A model generated the notes under the pieces. The model was not told where the DNA came from and did not search any database. It saw only the letters and a list, made by a program, of their open reading frames with translations. Of a stretch of DNA of 64,000 nucleotides, positions 33,172 to 44,416 are shown piece after piece. Where the stretch lies: positions 18,049,821 to 18,113,820 of the forward strand of contig NC_092578.1 of the NCBI RefSeq assembly GCF_037975245.1. Reading direction: 5' to 3'. Numbering within the stretch: the stretch's first letter is position 1; every line of letters begins with the position of its first letter. The position numbers and the translations under genes are program-made. This DNA is from Apostichopus japonicus. Taxonomy: Eukaryota; Echinodermata; Holothuroidea; Aspidochirotida; Stichopodidae.

Positions 33172-33303
33172 AACCTGATTTGATCCTCGTACTTTCAAAC
33201 TTTCCACATTATAATTATTTGCTTTTAGTTTCAAAGAAACCTAATTTGATCCTCGTACTTTGAATCTTTCCAGTATTGCAATTATTTATTTGTTTTAAAT
33301 TTC
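33172..33303 (+). repeat. Two-unit tandem duplication, 66-bp period
   Basis: The stretch beginning AACCTGATTTGATCCTCG at 33172 is repeated beginning at 33238 with about ten differences along the unit. Confidence 0.8.
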
Positions 33304-34528
33304 AACCCCTCAATGTTGGATTTTTTTTATCTTAGTCGAGTTTTAATCTTCTCTTTCAAGCATCATTTTCAAGCATTTTTCATTGTATGGCATTAGTCAT
33401 AACTATTACCAAAGACAAAATGGGTAAAGCTATATCCCACGCCAAAACAATTACGAATCCAATTTTGAAATTTCATGACCTTTAAAGGCCGAACTCTATA
33501 CATCTTGCGTAGAGGGCTTATATGAGTGGACCTATACATAATCTACCAAGTCCGCCTAATCCCGTTCACAATTCCAATGTATTTTATTGTGTGAAAAAGA
33601 AAAGACCCACATATTACGTTATTCCATTTCCATAATGTGAATAGGGATTTCAAACATGAAAGTTTTGTACGGTAACTAAGTCTTGTCTTTCCCCTTAATA
33701 GACGGAACCATTTACACTTTTAAGAGGTCAAAAATCATCAAGAAAGTGAATTTCATGTGGAATGTTTTATTACACCTTTTCATTCAACAAAAAGTGGAAA
33801 GAAATAATGATGTGAATTGCCAACATGTTCAAAATACGGCTGTCTTTAGAAATATGTAAATAAATGCATCGCAACGGGGAATATGGAGACAGAATCTAAA
33901 TTCGATCAATTTGATAATAATTGAATCATATTTACAACACAGTCGATTATATGGGTATGGAGCCTTTGCACAGCAGGTCTTATATGGTTGCGGAGGTGTT
34001 GGGGGAAATAGGGTCCATTTACAATGAACATTGGCACTCGAATTGGTTCTGATAGAGTATGGTAATTGCTTTTTTTTTGTCGTCGATGAAAGTATACACC
34101 CACAGGACAAATTACGTTCATTGCACTCATTGAAATCATCATATAATATTCTCGTGGATAAAATTGTATTAGCTTCGAAAGATTCATATCAGCTACTGTG
34201 TGGGTGCTATGTAACAAAAGGAAAGGTTAAAGTCTGTTGACAAATTGTAAAAATAGCAGTGAAAAGAACATTTATGTATGGTATTTATGAGTGACAAATC
34301 GATATTTTGCTGTATACTTTCAGTTCCATAAAGTAAAATGTCTTTCTCTGAACGAAGATGACTTAACAGTGATGTCATAGATACCATGAAGTCACCAAGT
34401 TTAATGTTAACGGTACGAAGAGTTTCTTTTGTTCGAGTCTTTAATTAGCAAAGGATTAACAGCTTCAGATGTTCTCCTGAAATGACGTCATTGTCTGTCT
34501 TCACTTCCAATCCCGTACACTAACTCTG
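33304..34528. other. Non-coding stretch
   Basis: Overlapping short ORFs at 33.8-34.4 kb on both strands have no motif and no clear splice sites. Confidence 0.35.
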
Positions 34529-34534
34529 TTTATT
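34529..34534 (-). terminator. Polyadenylation signal AATAAA
   Basis: Minus-strand AATAAA 18 nt beyond the last in-frame stop of the candidate exon 34535-34634. Consistent with a very short 3' UTR. Confidence 0.35.
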
Positions 34535-34634
34535 GGATGCAGGTTAGTTAACTATGGTCCTGAAGTGTCTCTGTGGAGTGAATACAAAGTGCTTTCTCTC
34601 CCTTTCACTCTGAGCGGGTCGACCTCGTCGATAC
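34535..34634 (-). CDS. Candidate terminal exon of small secreted-peptide gene
   Basis: On the minus strand a long pyrimidine-rich acceptor ending TTCCCTTTCTATAG precedes the exon at 34634. All three frames run some distance. The phase-0 join to the exon at 35728 gives VSTRSTRSE then TGA at about 34605. The other two frames give 26-30 residue tails ending at TAG 34552-34554 or a TAA shortly after it. AATAAA follows. The true frame depends on whether an unseen middle exon exists between 34635 and 35727. Confidence 0.35.
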
Positions 34635-35394
34635 CTATAGAAAGGGAATAAAATAATAGTAACTCAATAAATTGCGAAGAGTCATGTACATAAACCAAAG
34701 ATGTAGTGAAAGTTTCTATATAAACACTTCTTGCAAATTCACGTGAAGATTTTCCCAAAACAGGGCAACCATCATGAAAACGACTTCCATATCTCCCTTA
34801 CGCAAGGACATACCCCCAGTTATTGGGGGGAGGGTCGGTATAATTCAGATTTATTTTCAAAATGGCTTATATTGAATAACGCACGCTAACAATGGAAACA
34901 TGTGCTACGCAAATGTAGTTATTGTGATGGAAATAACAGCACTATTTTGCATGTTAGCCCCATACCCAAACAACATTTCTCATAGAGATGGGCGCCCCCT
35001 TCGCTTAGACCCCTTCCCACGACGGACATCGTTTAACCTCCTCCCCTCCCCCAACACTGCGCAGTGGAGCATTAATTAATTAATATTATTTAGTTATTTT
35101 GGTGTGTAGTTTTGAAAGGATAATGTGAGTTTACTAAGTCATAATCAGGTATTTCCTCTCGGATCAAATGTAAGTGAAATTAGTCAGAGATTAAACGTAT
35201 AAAGCTGTACTTCATTTGAAATAACAATGTTTACCGCACTTACCCTACACCATTTGATAGTTTGGCGGACGATGTCATAACATTTTCTGTAAACTTTTTG
35301 CCTTCTGCGCATGGGCATAGACACGTAGACGGGGTTTGCTGTACGACTGCTGTCTGCTCCGAATTGCTGTAATTAGAATTAAGAAGCAAATTAT

Positions 35395-35462
35395 CTATCT
35401 ATCTGTCTGCCTGTCTGTCTGTCTATCTTTCTGTCTGTCTGTCTATCTGTCTGTCTGTCTGT
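35395..35462. repeat. (TCTG/TCTA)n microsatellite
   Basis: Tetranucleotide repeat in the putative intron of the minus-strand candidate gene. Confidence 0.95.
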
Positions 35463-35667
35463 AAGTTTTAGAAAGTTTCTTGCGAAAAGTGTTCAAAAGT
35501 AGTTTCCGCCTACACCAAATTATGTTCGAACAGTACAAAGTGTTGAAAATGTGCAAAAGTTAACTGTCGCAAGGTGGTAAACTTCTTTAAAGGAAGCAGT
35601 AGAATGCTCGTTAAAACTCGGCAATCAGAGACCATTATTTGACTTGGTAGCATTTGTATACATATGA

Positions 35668-35668
35668 T

Positions 35669-35707
<39 letters not shown>

Positions 35708-35712
35708 ATATA
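35668..35712. repeat. (AT)n microsatellite
   Basis: AT tract directly beyond the donor site of the candidate exon. The ORF running into it ([10 protein letters not shown]) is intron read-through. Confidence 0.9.
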
Positions 35713-35727
35713 CTTATTATTACTTAC

Positions 35728-35866
35728 TCCATAAATATGATTTACTGGTGATTCCTCATTAGATGTTGTTTCCCAGTCTAGTGGGTGCGCTGACGTCACC
35801 TGAGACGTGAGGAGGCACAAAGACAATATTGCGGTGAGTGTTACGATGCGGTAATCCATTTTGTTC
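35728..35866 (-). CDS. Candidate exon encoding a signal peptide
   Basis: The minus-strand acceptor is excellent: a T-rich tract ending TTCTTCTTGTTAG, exon from 35866. The ATG at 35859-35857 lies in AACAAAATGG context. The 44 codons begin [20 protein letters not shown] with a hydrophobic h-region and a VTSA signal-peptidase-like site near residue 24. A short acidic/polar part follows ([20 protein letters not shown]), and the exon ends exactly at a consensus donor GTAAGT in phase 0. This is the layout of a small secreted-peptide precursor such as a neuropeptide, toxin-like or antimicrobial peptide; I do not recognise the mature sequence. An untranslated first exon would lie above 35866. Confidence 0.45.
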
Positions 35867-37811
35867 CTAACAAGAAGAACAAAACAAAAAAGATTAGTTG
35901 TAAGTTGTCTCTGGTCTAATCATGCCTTCACATTAGTGAGTATAGAGATAATCAAATTTCAGATCAATTTAAGCGTTCATCTATGATCCATTATCGGCGA
36001 GTAATTTTTCGTAGACACAGACAAAAACTCAAAGAATATATGAATCATATTGTCTCGATCGGAAGCTTACGTGCACGCATTAAGAATGACTAAATCCGTA
36101 AACATGATTAAGTGGACACGAACATTTTGTTTGACGCACTTGCTAAATAGAATTATAAACGTTACAGAATATGCTGCTTATACTAAAATGCTAATAATGA
36201 TCGTTAGATATAAGTACAGTGCCTCGTGTAGCCTCAATGTTTAAAGTTTAGCTACCATCACTTCCACTACAAATCCTAACATTACTACAGAGAGAATGAA
36301 CCGCAAATAGGAAGACAAAAACCCCTCCCTCCCACCCCACTCCAAAAAACAAATCTGCTTTACTATATTTTCCAAATACCAGAAGTATGTTATGCTACCC
36401 CACCGACAGCTTGCGACTATGTTTTGTCATTGAACAGCGAGTTAAATTCATCGGCGTCATGATGGTTAGATTCAGTGACTATTCGTAGAAATTAAAAATT
36501 ACGACATAATCAAACAATTCTTGAAAGTTCTTTTGATAGTCAACCATTACTGATCAATTGCAAACTCATTCTTGCGTATACGTTTTTATAGACAATGGTT
36601 AATTTTGTGTTATGCACACCTTGTATCAAGAGTTTCCGGTTTCCTCTCATTAAATGACAAACCTCTTTGAAGGCAAGGTCCATGGTAATGATCTACGCAA
36701 TACCCATCGTCTGGAGGTCAAACTATGTTAGCTGCAATTTCTGGTTATTATCAGTTAATTTGCTTCGAGTGAATTCTTACAATATATGTCTCCGTATATT
36801 TTAGCAACGGGTATACTGTGATTAAAAATATAAGCTTTTTTTGTACATTTGCCGACAGAGTTTGTACTTCTACACGGATGAGCTAGTGTCCCGTATTACC
36901 AAGGGCTTTGATAAACAAATAACCCACGACCTAACGTGGTCACTGATCAACCAAATTATTACTGCATCAACCCACTTCCGAGAATTCTGAGTTCAAGTCA
37001 GGCAATAATTAAAAAATGTAATCATTGTGTCGCAGCATTATCATGAGTTGTCCGCTTCATAAAATTCCTGAAAATAATCAAATTCGTTTCCATATCTATA
37101 GCTGAATCATACATGGTATGGAGATTGGGGACAAGTTTTGGATAAAAGTCGATATTAGAATGGTGTAATCATTATAAGCATTAGCTGTCACTTTTTTCTC
37201 TCAAAATGACGACCTTCATTTTATCTGATGGATCTAAACAAAAATGAAATAATAACATGTAATAATGCCGTGGAAAATGGTAATAGAGGTTCTGGAACAA
37301 TTATTGCTCCATTACCCTCGCCGCTTTTTCGATAGTAGAACTACAAAATGATGACGAATAAAATAGTAAACAAATGATTTGACAGTCTTATGGGAATGGT
37401 CTAAGGGACCAAGTTTGATGGGACTTAAAATTCAACTGCTTTACAAAGAATTACGCGTTGTCAAACAGGGTTAACATTGGCGCCATTCAACTTTAGATGG
37501 ATTTGTAAAATGGCGTTCTATTTCCGATGAATACATATATATGAAGTGACAACGTCGACGTAAAGCACACGTTAATGCGTAAAAATAGGTAACATTAAAT
37601 GGCGCAGAACTTTGTGGAGAATTTTGTTAGCGTATTTTTGGCAAGTTGTCGAATTCAATTTGATTTAGCTGTTAGTGATGTGTGTGGGTCCATATACATA
37701 TATGGCTATTGAAACTATGTTAATATCATAAAACAGGATATATCAGAAGAAAGAGTCGTTCAGAGAAGGCAAACGATCGCAATAACCTCAATGATGTATC
37801 ATTAACAGAAG
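35867..37811. other. Non-coding stretch
   Basis: May contain the 5' exon and promoter of the minus-strand candidate gene. Nothing else recognised. Confidence 0.35.
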
Positions 37812-37996
37812 CAACCGATTCACATAGAGGTAACAGTAATTACGTATCAAACTGGATTTGTTGGAATTAAACATATCCTCAGTTCTTAATGTAATCCCAA
37901 TAGCACATGCTAACGATTTATCAACACGATCCAGTTTTACTTTCGTACAAAACTTTAAGATTAACAGTATCGTTACTGTGTTCTCTGTTTGTATAG
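37812..37996. mobile_element. Hairpin MITE family, deletion derivative
   Basis: It starts with the family end CAACCGATTCACATAGAGG and jumps from the left end to the element centre (AAACTGGATTTGTTGG). It then runs through a full right arm (CATATCCTCAGTTCTTAATG, GATTTATC, AACTTTAAGATT) to ACTGTGTTCTCTGTTTGTAT. The left arm is lost, so it no longer folds. Relatives at 39795, 40455 and 60455. Confidence 0.82.
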
Positions 37997-38104
37997 AAGT
38001 GAAATGTTGTGAAGCAAGTCTTTTGATGGACAATTTTCGAAGAATTCGCCAACTGACTTTTGTAGGACTTTCATTCCAGTTAGACTGTGTTTTTTTAAAT
38101 AAGA

Positions 38105-38560
38105 TACTATTATGCATAATTTATATTGTAATGTAGTTTGTTGTATTGCATTGCATTGTATAATTTTGTATTATGTTGCATTGTATTGTTTTGTTTTGCA
38201 TTGTATCATCTCAATTGGTATTATGTTGTATTACATTGTTTTGTATTGTAATAATTTGTATTATGTTGTATTGTATTGTATTATTTTGTATTGTACTGTT
38301 TTGTATGACATTGTTTTAATTTGTATTGTTGTATTGTAATAATTTGTATTATGTTGTATTGCATTGTATTATGTTGTATTGTCCTGTTTTGTATGGCATT
38401 GTTTTAATTTGTATTGTTGTATTGTAATAATTTGTATTATGTTGTATTGTATTGTTTTGTATTGTATTGTCCTGTTTTGTATGGCATTGTTTTAATTTGT
38501 ATTGTTTTGTATTGTATTAAATTGTATTATGTTTTATTGTATTGCTTTGTATTGTGGTAC
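38105..38560 (+). repeat. Degenerate (TTGTA)n satellite-like tract
   Basis: About 455 bp built from TTGTATTGTA / TTTTGTATTATG variants with higher-order repeats. ORFs of the VLYCIVLYC type are artefacts. Confidence 0.93.
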
Positions 38561-38690
38561 AATGCATCTTATTTAACATATATTATACCACTGTTACATG
38601 TGCTCACTAAGTTACGCAGTAGATTTCGTCATGTAATAAAACGCAATTACGTCCAATACTTTTCGCCTTTTATCGAATTAACATTTCCAG
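38555..38690 (+). repeat. Dispersed repeat, copy A
   Basis: Directly after the TTGTA tract. From ACAATGCATCTTATTTAACA it matches 47189-47325, including the core ACTAAGTTACGCAGTAGATT. Both copies have the TTGTA tract at the same edge, so tract and unique part form one element. Confidence 0.85.
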
Positions 38691-38699
38691 TTAAAAAAT

Positions 38700-39794
38700 A
38701 ACAAGTTAATCAAGGAGAATTAGAAACAAGATCATCTGATCAATTGGGGTTTTCACGTATACGTTATATTTTAAATTTTCAATAGCAGATAAACTAATTA
38801 AGAAACAAATATTGCTATATATATCCTTCCAATTGTAATTCAAATGTCACTCACAATAATTCCTCTTGATTGTTTTTAAATAGTTTTTAGATTGACTAAA
38901 TAAAGAATGCAGGCGACAAAACAAATGAAACAAATTTCTACACGGGACTACTAGGTAATTTATTTGTCAAGAGACGAAATTAACGGGAGAAATCGGTAAA
39001 ACCGGACTACCCTAAAGGGTTTGTTAACTTCCTTGATTGGGTCAGTTAAATCAGGTTGATATGTTCACTTCGAGTAAACCAAAGGCCAAAAGTCAATAAG
39101 AAAAAGCAAACCCTTTTCTAATTTAAACAGAATGACCTTTTACTTATTGACCAAAATTATCTTATATCGCCTGTGATGAAACTTGACAATTGTCAATCGG
39201 AAGCAACATCGAGAGCCAAAAACGAAAAGGGACGAAAGACAGATGGAGAAAGAGATGAACAACAGAAAAAGGAATTAAAAAAAGAAAAAAGAAAGACAAC
39301 AAATTCTTCGTAATTAGCTCGTCTTATGTATAAGGAATTGACCAAGCGACCCCATCCTATATTTCTTACTTGAGCAATTTAGTTACAAATTGAAACTTTT
39401 CATCGAGAAAAACAATTTGGTACCAAAAGAAAGACTTTCATCCAATGTGTATTAGGATAAAGACGAAGACTTCTTTTAATATTGGAATTAAGACCTCTAC
39501 AACAAATATATATTTAGCAGATACGAATTCCTCTGGTAAACACTTTTTCGTGGGAATACCTTACTTTCTTTACAATTTGACACACACACACACACACATA
39601 ACAAAACTAGCGAAGATCTGTCATTTATTAGAGTGGAACCACAGAATGTATTTTGATTCTCATGTTGCCTCATATTATAACATAACTTTCAATATGTACA
39701 CTGTTTTCGTTCACACAATGGCATTATGAAATAACAGCACCACTGACTTTTTAATCCATAACTATTTGAAAAGGGAGCACGCTCACCTTTTTAA
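38700..39794. other. Non-coding stretch
   Basis: A short (CA)n lies at 39582-39598. No gene seen. Confidence 0.4.
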
Positions 39795-40103
39795 CACCCG
39801 ATACACACAGAGAACACAGTTACCTACTGTAAATCTTAAAGTTTTGTACCAAAGTAAAAACTGGATCGTGCTATAAATCGGTAGCATATGCTATTAGGAT
39901 TACAGTAAGAACTGAGGATATATGTAATCTCAACAAATCCAGTTGTTTTGATAGGTTGGGATTACACATATCCTCAGTTCTTACTGTAATCCTAATAGCA
40001 CATGCTACCGATTTATCAGATTTGTCAGCACGATCCAGTTTTTACTGTGGTACAAAACTTTAAGATTTACAATAGTTACTGTAATCTCTCTGTGAATCGG
40101 CTG
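39795..40103. mobile_element. Hairpin MITE family, full-length member (309 bp)
   Basis: Almost the whole element is an inverted repeat. The left arm, CACCCGATACACACAGAG to GAACTGAGGATATATGTAAT, matches the reverse complement of the right arm ending CACAGAGAGATTAC-type (CTCTCTGTGAATCGGCTG at 40086-40103). The loop lies near 39945-39957. Inner markers shared with the relatives are AAAGTTTTGTACCA, GGTAGCATATGCTATTAGG and ATTACAGTAAGAACTGAGG. No coding capacity. Confidence 0.88.
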
Positions 40104-40454
40104 AGCTTTGAGCTTACACGTTTAACCAAATTAACCCATTCTGTAATTTTTATCTTATCGTTAATGACAAAACAAATCTAGTAAATGTTTAATATTGTCA
40201 TAACATTAAGTGAAGTAAGCTATGAACCAGTAAATGTTAAACTAACCCCCCCCCCCCACAAAAAATATATATAAACGACTACCGATCTACTTTCAATGTT
40301 TTATGTTTTTGGGAATTACAGCCTTCAGATGTTGTTAAAGAAAATTATTAAATATGTATCGCAAGAACATGTATTATAAAGATAATATCTCTCGTCATGC
40401 ATACATAGGTTCATAGTAGAGTGCAGTATAGTATCGCTATGCTTAAACGTCTCC

Positions 40455-40786
40455 AAAAACACTGTACCACAGTAAATGGTGGATTGTGCTGACAAATCTG
40501 ATAAATCGGTAGCATGTGCTATATTAGGTTTACAGTAACAACTGAGGATATGTGTAATCCCAACAAATCAAAACAACTGGATTTGTTGGAATTACACATA
40601 TCCTCAGTTCTTACTGTAATCCTAAAAGCGCATTCAACCGATTTATAGCACGATCCAGTGTTTGCTTTGGTACGAAACTTGAAGATTTACAGTTACTGTA
40701 AATCTGTAGGTAACTGTAGGTAACTGTAGTTAACTGTAGGTAATTGTAAATCTGTAGGTAACTGTGTTCTCTGTGTGTATCGGGTG
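40455..40786. mobile_element. Hairpin MITE family, second member
   Basis: Same arms as the element at 39795 (GATAAATCGGTAGCATGTGC, CATATCCTCAGTTCTTACTG). The left terminus is degraded, and near the right end a GTAGGTAACT unit is expanded several times (40700-40760). It ends ACTGTGTTCTCTGTGTGTAT CGGGTG. That end is the mirror image of the left end of the 39795 element, so the two lie tail to tail and together form a larger inverted repeat of about 1 kb. Confidence 0.82.
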
Positions 40787-40826
40787 CAGATAGTAGTGGA
40801 CTTTTTAACAATGGCATCCCGTCCTG

Positions 40827-40836
40827 TATATAAAAG
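40827..40836 (+). promoter_or_regulatory. TATA-like box TATATAAAAG
   Basis: Classic TATATAAAAG about 40 bp beyond the end of the hairpin MITE, with initiator-like AACAGTCAGAA roughly 30 bp downstream. No convincing ORF follows within 1 kb, so a promoter is possible but unproven. Confidence 0.2.
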
Positions 40837-40912
40837 CCTCCAGTAACAGTCAGAAATTATTACGATTTCCCGTCGACGGATATACAAACAAAACCATCTA
40901 ATCACACTATAT

Positions 40913-40932
40913 TGACGTCACTCTTACGTCAT
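40913..40932. promoter_or_regulatory. Paired CRE-like motifs
   Basis: A perfect TGACGTCA (40913-40920) is followed 3 bp later by TTACGTCAT. Paired CREB/ATF-type sites; the target gene is unknown. Confidence 0.25.
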
Positions 40933-42171
40933 ATTACAGTTACCGATACAAGGTGCAAGAAAAGTAATAACTGGATACCTTCCAGTTTACACAGACCGGA
41001 CAAAGACAATATGAGAGGGATAAAAATGCGTTTGTGATGACAACATCTGATTCTGTTAGTGTCATTTATTGTTAATCAAATTGATTCCACTAAGGCCTTT
41101 GTAACAATAGATCGGCTTTTGTTTGCTTCCTAGTTGTAATGAACGGCGCTCTGTATCTCCGACACACAATTTTCATCCATTTATTGCAACATCACATAGA
41201 CTTTTATTGAAACGAAGCCATCCTCTTAGAGTAAACATTTGATAAAGTCGAACTAGTAAATCAATCTGTGAGGAAGCAATTAAAAGGATGAAAATGGTCT
41301 CGAAAGACGTAAGCCACTTCGAAAGGGACGATTTGATTAAGTAAAATAAAACTTCTCACCACCGTTATATACTTGTTTTCATGGTACAAGTACTGCCAAG
41401 CAAATGCATTCCGGATATTGTGTTTGTGTGTGTGTTTTAATGTCAGATTTGAAACCCTATACCACTGAAATTTTGACGTAACAGGTTTAAAGAAGAATAA
41501 AAAACCGCCTGTAAAAGGAGAAGAAGGAAGATTTATGAATAACAAAGAAGTATAATAATAGGCTACGGACTAGACTCGTTAGAGACGTAGCAATTGGCGG
41601 TTTCGGTGGCTCATTTAACCAGGACCATCCATTTCTAGGGGTCCTAAAAGGTTGGTTTCCGACATTTTGAGCCAACGGAACACAAATATCAGAGAAGTAT
41701 TAGTAGTCAAACAGAACTTTGTAGGTTTTTACTTTTTTGGCTACATGTAAAGTGCAGCAGTTAACGTATATAGCCTTTCATGCAGGGCTCCATCTCTCAA
41801 TCTGGTAACCGGGTCCCCAGAAACCCTAACTACGCCTCTGACTGGACTCTGTTAGGTCTACTTGGAAACACTATCTGCTCGCTTCAATACACCAAAAATC
41901 GTACCAAGAAGAATGAAATTATAGAGTTATCAACCCCCAAGGGTTTGCAAATGAACATCACATTACATTAGCTTTTTGGAACACAAAACAGTATGTATTG
42001 GAATACAAGTTTTTGATCACTTATTATTTATTAAGAGAAGCCAAACGATCTTAACTGCACCGATCTCTTTTTTAGTGTGTTTAATGTTTTGTAAATATTT
42101 ACATGGCCTATCGTCAGACTAAACACAAAAGCAATAGCAAACACAAAATTGCAAACGTAAGCACACGAGTA
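40933..42171. other. Non-coding stretch
   Basis: ACTACGCCTCTG at 41829-41840 looks like a lone hAT right terminus, but no matching left end was found. No gene. Confidence 0.4.
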
Positions 42172-42276
42172 CACTGAAAAAATAAACTAGTCAATATTGC
42201 CACGGACTAACGTTAAATTAGTTTGTAACGTTAGTCAATGCACACGAACTAGCAAAAATTTTCGTTTCATCGCTGC

Positions 42277-42304
42277 TTCTTAGTCAGTTTACACTGACTA
42301 AGAA
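42277..42304. repeat. Subterminal perfect hairpin
   Basis: TTCTTAGTCAGT and its exact reverse complement with a 4-nt loop, within the left subterminal repeats of the CACTG element. Confidence 0.85.
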
Positions 42305-42540
42305 AAATATAATCGCAGCTTAGTCGGTGGCGACGGACTAAGGTATTTTAACCCATGGACTAAGAACGATACGGACACCCGATTTACGCCATAATCGTAG
42401 CTTAGTCGGTGTCGACGGACTAATGTATTTTAACCCAATTCGATTCACTTCAATTTGGAAACCGAGAGGCAACGGCAGCTTGCTGGACTTGGCATAGTTT
42501 CATACGATCACTCTAAGCAACTTTCAACCGTAAATCACCC

Positions 42541-42611
42541 AAGAAGGTCTTTGGAAGAATGGAGGTATTAACTGCCATCATCGGCCTACCTGTTATTCCA
42601 TTAACTTGAAG
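42541..42611 (+). other. Exon-like segment inside CACTG element
   Basis: ATG at 42559 opens a 17-codon frame (MEVLTAIIGLPVIPLT, stop), closely followed by AAG|GTAAAA. It could be a leader exon with a short upstream ORF. Weak on its own. Confidence 0.2.
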
Positions 42612-44064
42612 GTAAAATTAAAGTTAATTGTTAGGCCACTGGCACTAGTACTCATGTATTATCGTTAGTGTAACGCTACCGTTGTCACGCTGGCGTTTCG
42701 CAATACACAAGTGCAATGACAGTGAGTAGCCTATAGGCTTCTACTGGGTACTGCAGTGCATTCTCAACACTACAGTGTGCATTCTAAACACCAATTAACA
42801 ATGTGTTATGTGTGTATTGGGCTAGACTGAACAGTGGCACATAATCTTCTAATTTATTCCCAAACAAATGCTGGAACTATAAGTCTCAATAGTTTATTTG
42901 AAGTCTACACTCATTTGGTAAAGACTTCCTGTAATTTCCCATGTGAATCTAAATGGGTAGGCTTTGTGATATTGAATAAGCAAGGCTAGACCTTCAAACG
43001 TACAGTCACAGTAGGCTGAACAAATTATGTTGGCTAGTCAACGGTATTATATGTTGCGAGCAGTTAGGATGCAGGCTTCAGTTCTATTTAACCTTTTCAT
43101 TTATCATTTTTTAGTATTTAATTTCCGGTCACGCTCAGGAAACAATTGCGACATTCCTTCACGGTCGACTTGTTTACTGTAAGAAGTATTAACCGTTTTT
43201 TCTCAGGAAAGCTTGATAGTCTGAAGTTATTATAACATGTGCTTTTAGTATACTGCCAAAAGAGTAAGTTGTTGTATTTGTATTGATATTTTATGTAGAA
43301 GTAACGGAAAATTTAGTATGTTTAGTTTGGTCTATAATTGCACGTTTTTTTTCTGTCCAATGTAGTGCAGGGTTCACTTGCGCGAATTCAAATTATTCTG
43401 TTTATGTATATGTATATGCATCGATTCGTAGATTATGATGTTTTTTGACATTTATTTGTAATTCAAGCATATCTGTTTAGTAGCAAAGTTTAAAGGTTAA
43501 GATTAATTAGTTTTCTCTTTTTGATCCTAGATTGAATGAAACTCATTGACGTAAATAATAGATCAGATGATACAGTTTAACGCAGTTGCTAAAACTCTGG
43601 GTATTCTCTAGTCTTCGCCGGTCCATTATATACTTTAGTACTACTAGTAAGACTAAATCAAAACGGCCGAAAGACAAACTTAGTGTAACAAAGTATTGAT
43701 TCTCCTCCAGCCTAGGTCTAAACAGGCTTGTTATGTGAGCAAGCAAAATAACAACTAAAAACGATTAGGCCTATAAATAAGTTGGCTCAGTGCATTTCTG
43801 TTTCTAAAATTTTATATTTTTAAAGATCATAAAAACAAACAAAGATTTAGCCCATGTTTTATTATCTCTGTATTCTGGGCATTTGATTCTGGTTGCAATG
43901 GTGATGACACTCTCGTTCAAATTTTCAGCTTTATACAGTCTGCTTCAAACTTTGGGATTGTTTTTTGAGACTATAGTGGAAGCAAATCTCACATAACTTT
44001 GTGGTGACAACTTTATTTTTTTTTTCTTCAAATGATGAATACTTTGCTGTTTCTTTTTTCCAGC

Positions 44065-44277
44065 AGGAATTGAAAAGCCAAATATCTAAGTCAAGGGTGA
44101 GGTTTCCTGTGATGTACGACACCAGTGTGGAGGCAACAACAGAAGAGGAGAACTGTGTTATATATGGCTTAAAGACATGTTTTAAGATGATATATTGGTA
44201 CCCTTCGCAGAACAAAAGAGTTTATCCAAGAGCCCAAAAAGCAAAGGAACAAGTACCATAGAGAAAAAAGATGGAAG
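44065..44277 (+). other. Exon-like segment inside CACTG element
   Basis: Good acceptor (TTTCTTTTTTCCAG) before QELKSQISKSRVRFPVMYDT. The frame stays open with coding-like composition to TAG 44259-44261 (end: PRAQKAKEQVP), and GTGAGT follows at about 44278. No family recognised. It may be a transposase remnant or a captured host exon. Confidence 0.35.
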
Positions 44278-44416
44278 AGTGAGTTTAACTATTGTACCCA
44301 ACTGTTTAATGATATTAAAGATACTTTTCATAACCTGTTTTAAAAAAAAAACAGTCTAGTATATCATTTACGTGCAAGCTTCATAAGTTTGGTCAAATTT
44401 TCACTGATCTGTAGAG

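Noticed and set aside
37858-38136. 92-codon and 109-codon ORFs near 37.8-38.1 kb
   Set aside because: They overlap the hairpin MITE derivative; similar sequence in the other copies is not open.
38105-38560. ORFs of VLYC-type repeats as membrane proteins
   Set aside because: Pure translation of a TTGTA simple repeat.
41829-41840. Full hAT element ending ACTACGCCTCTG
   Set aside because: No inverted partner end or 8-bp repeat could be found nearby.
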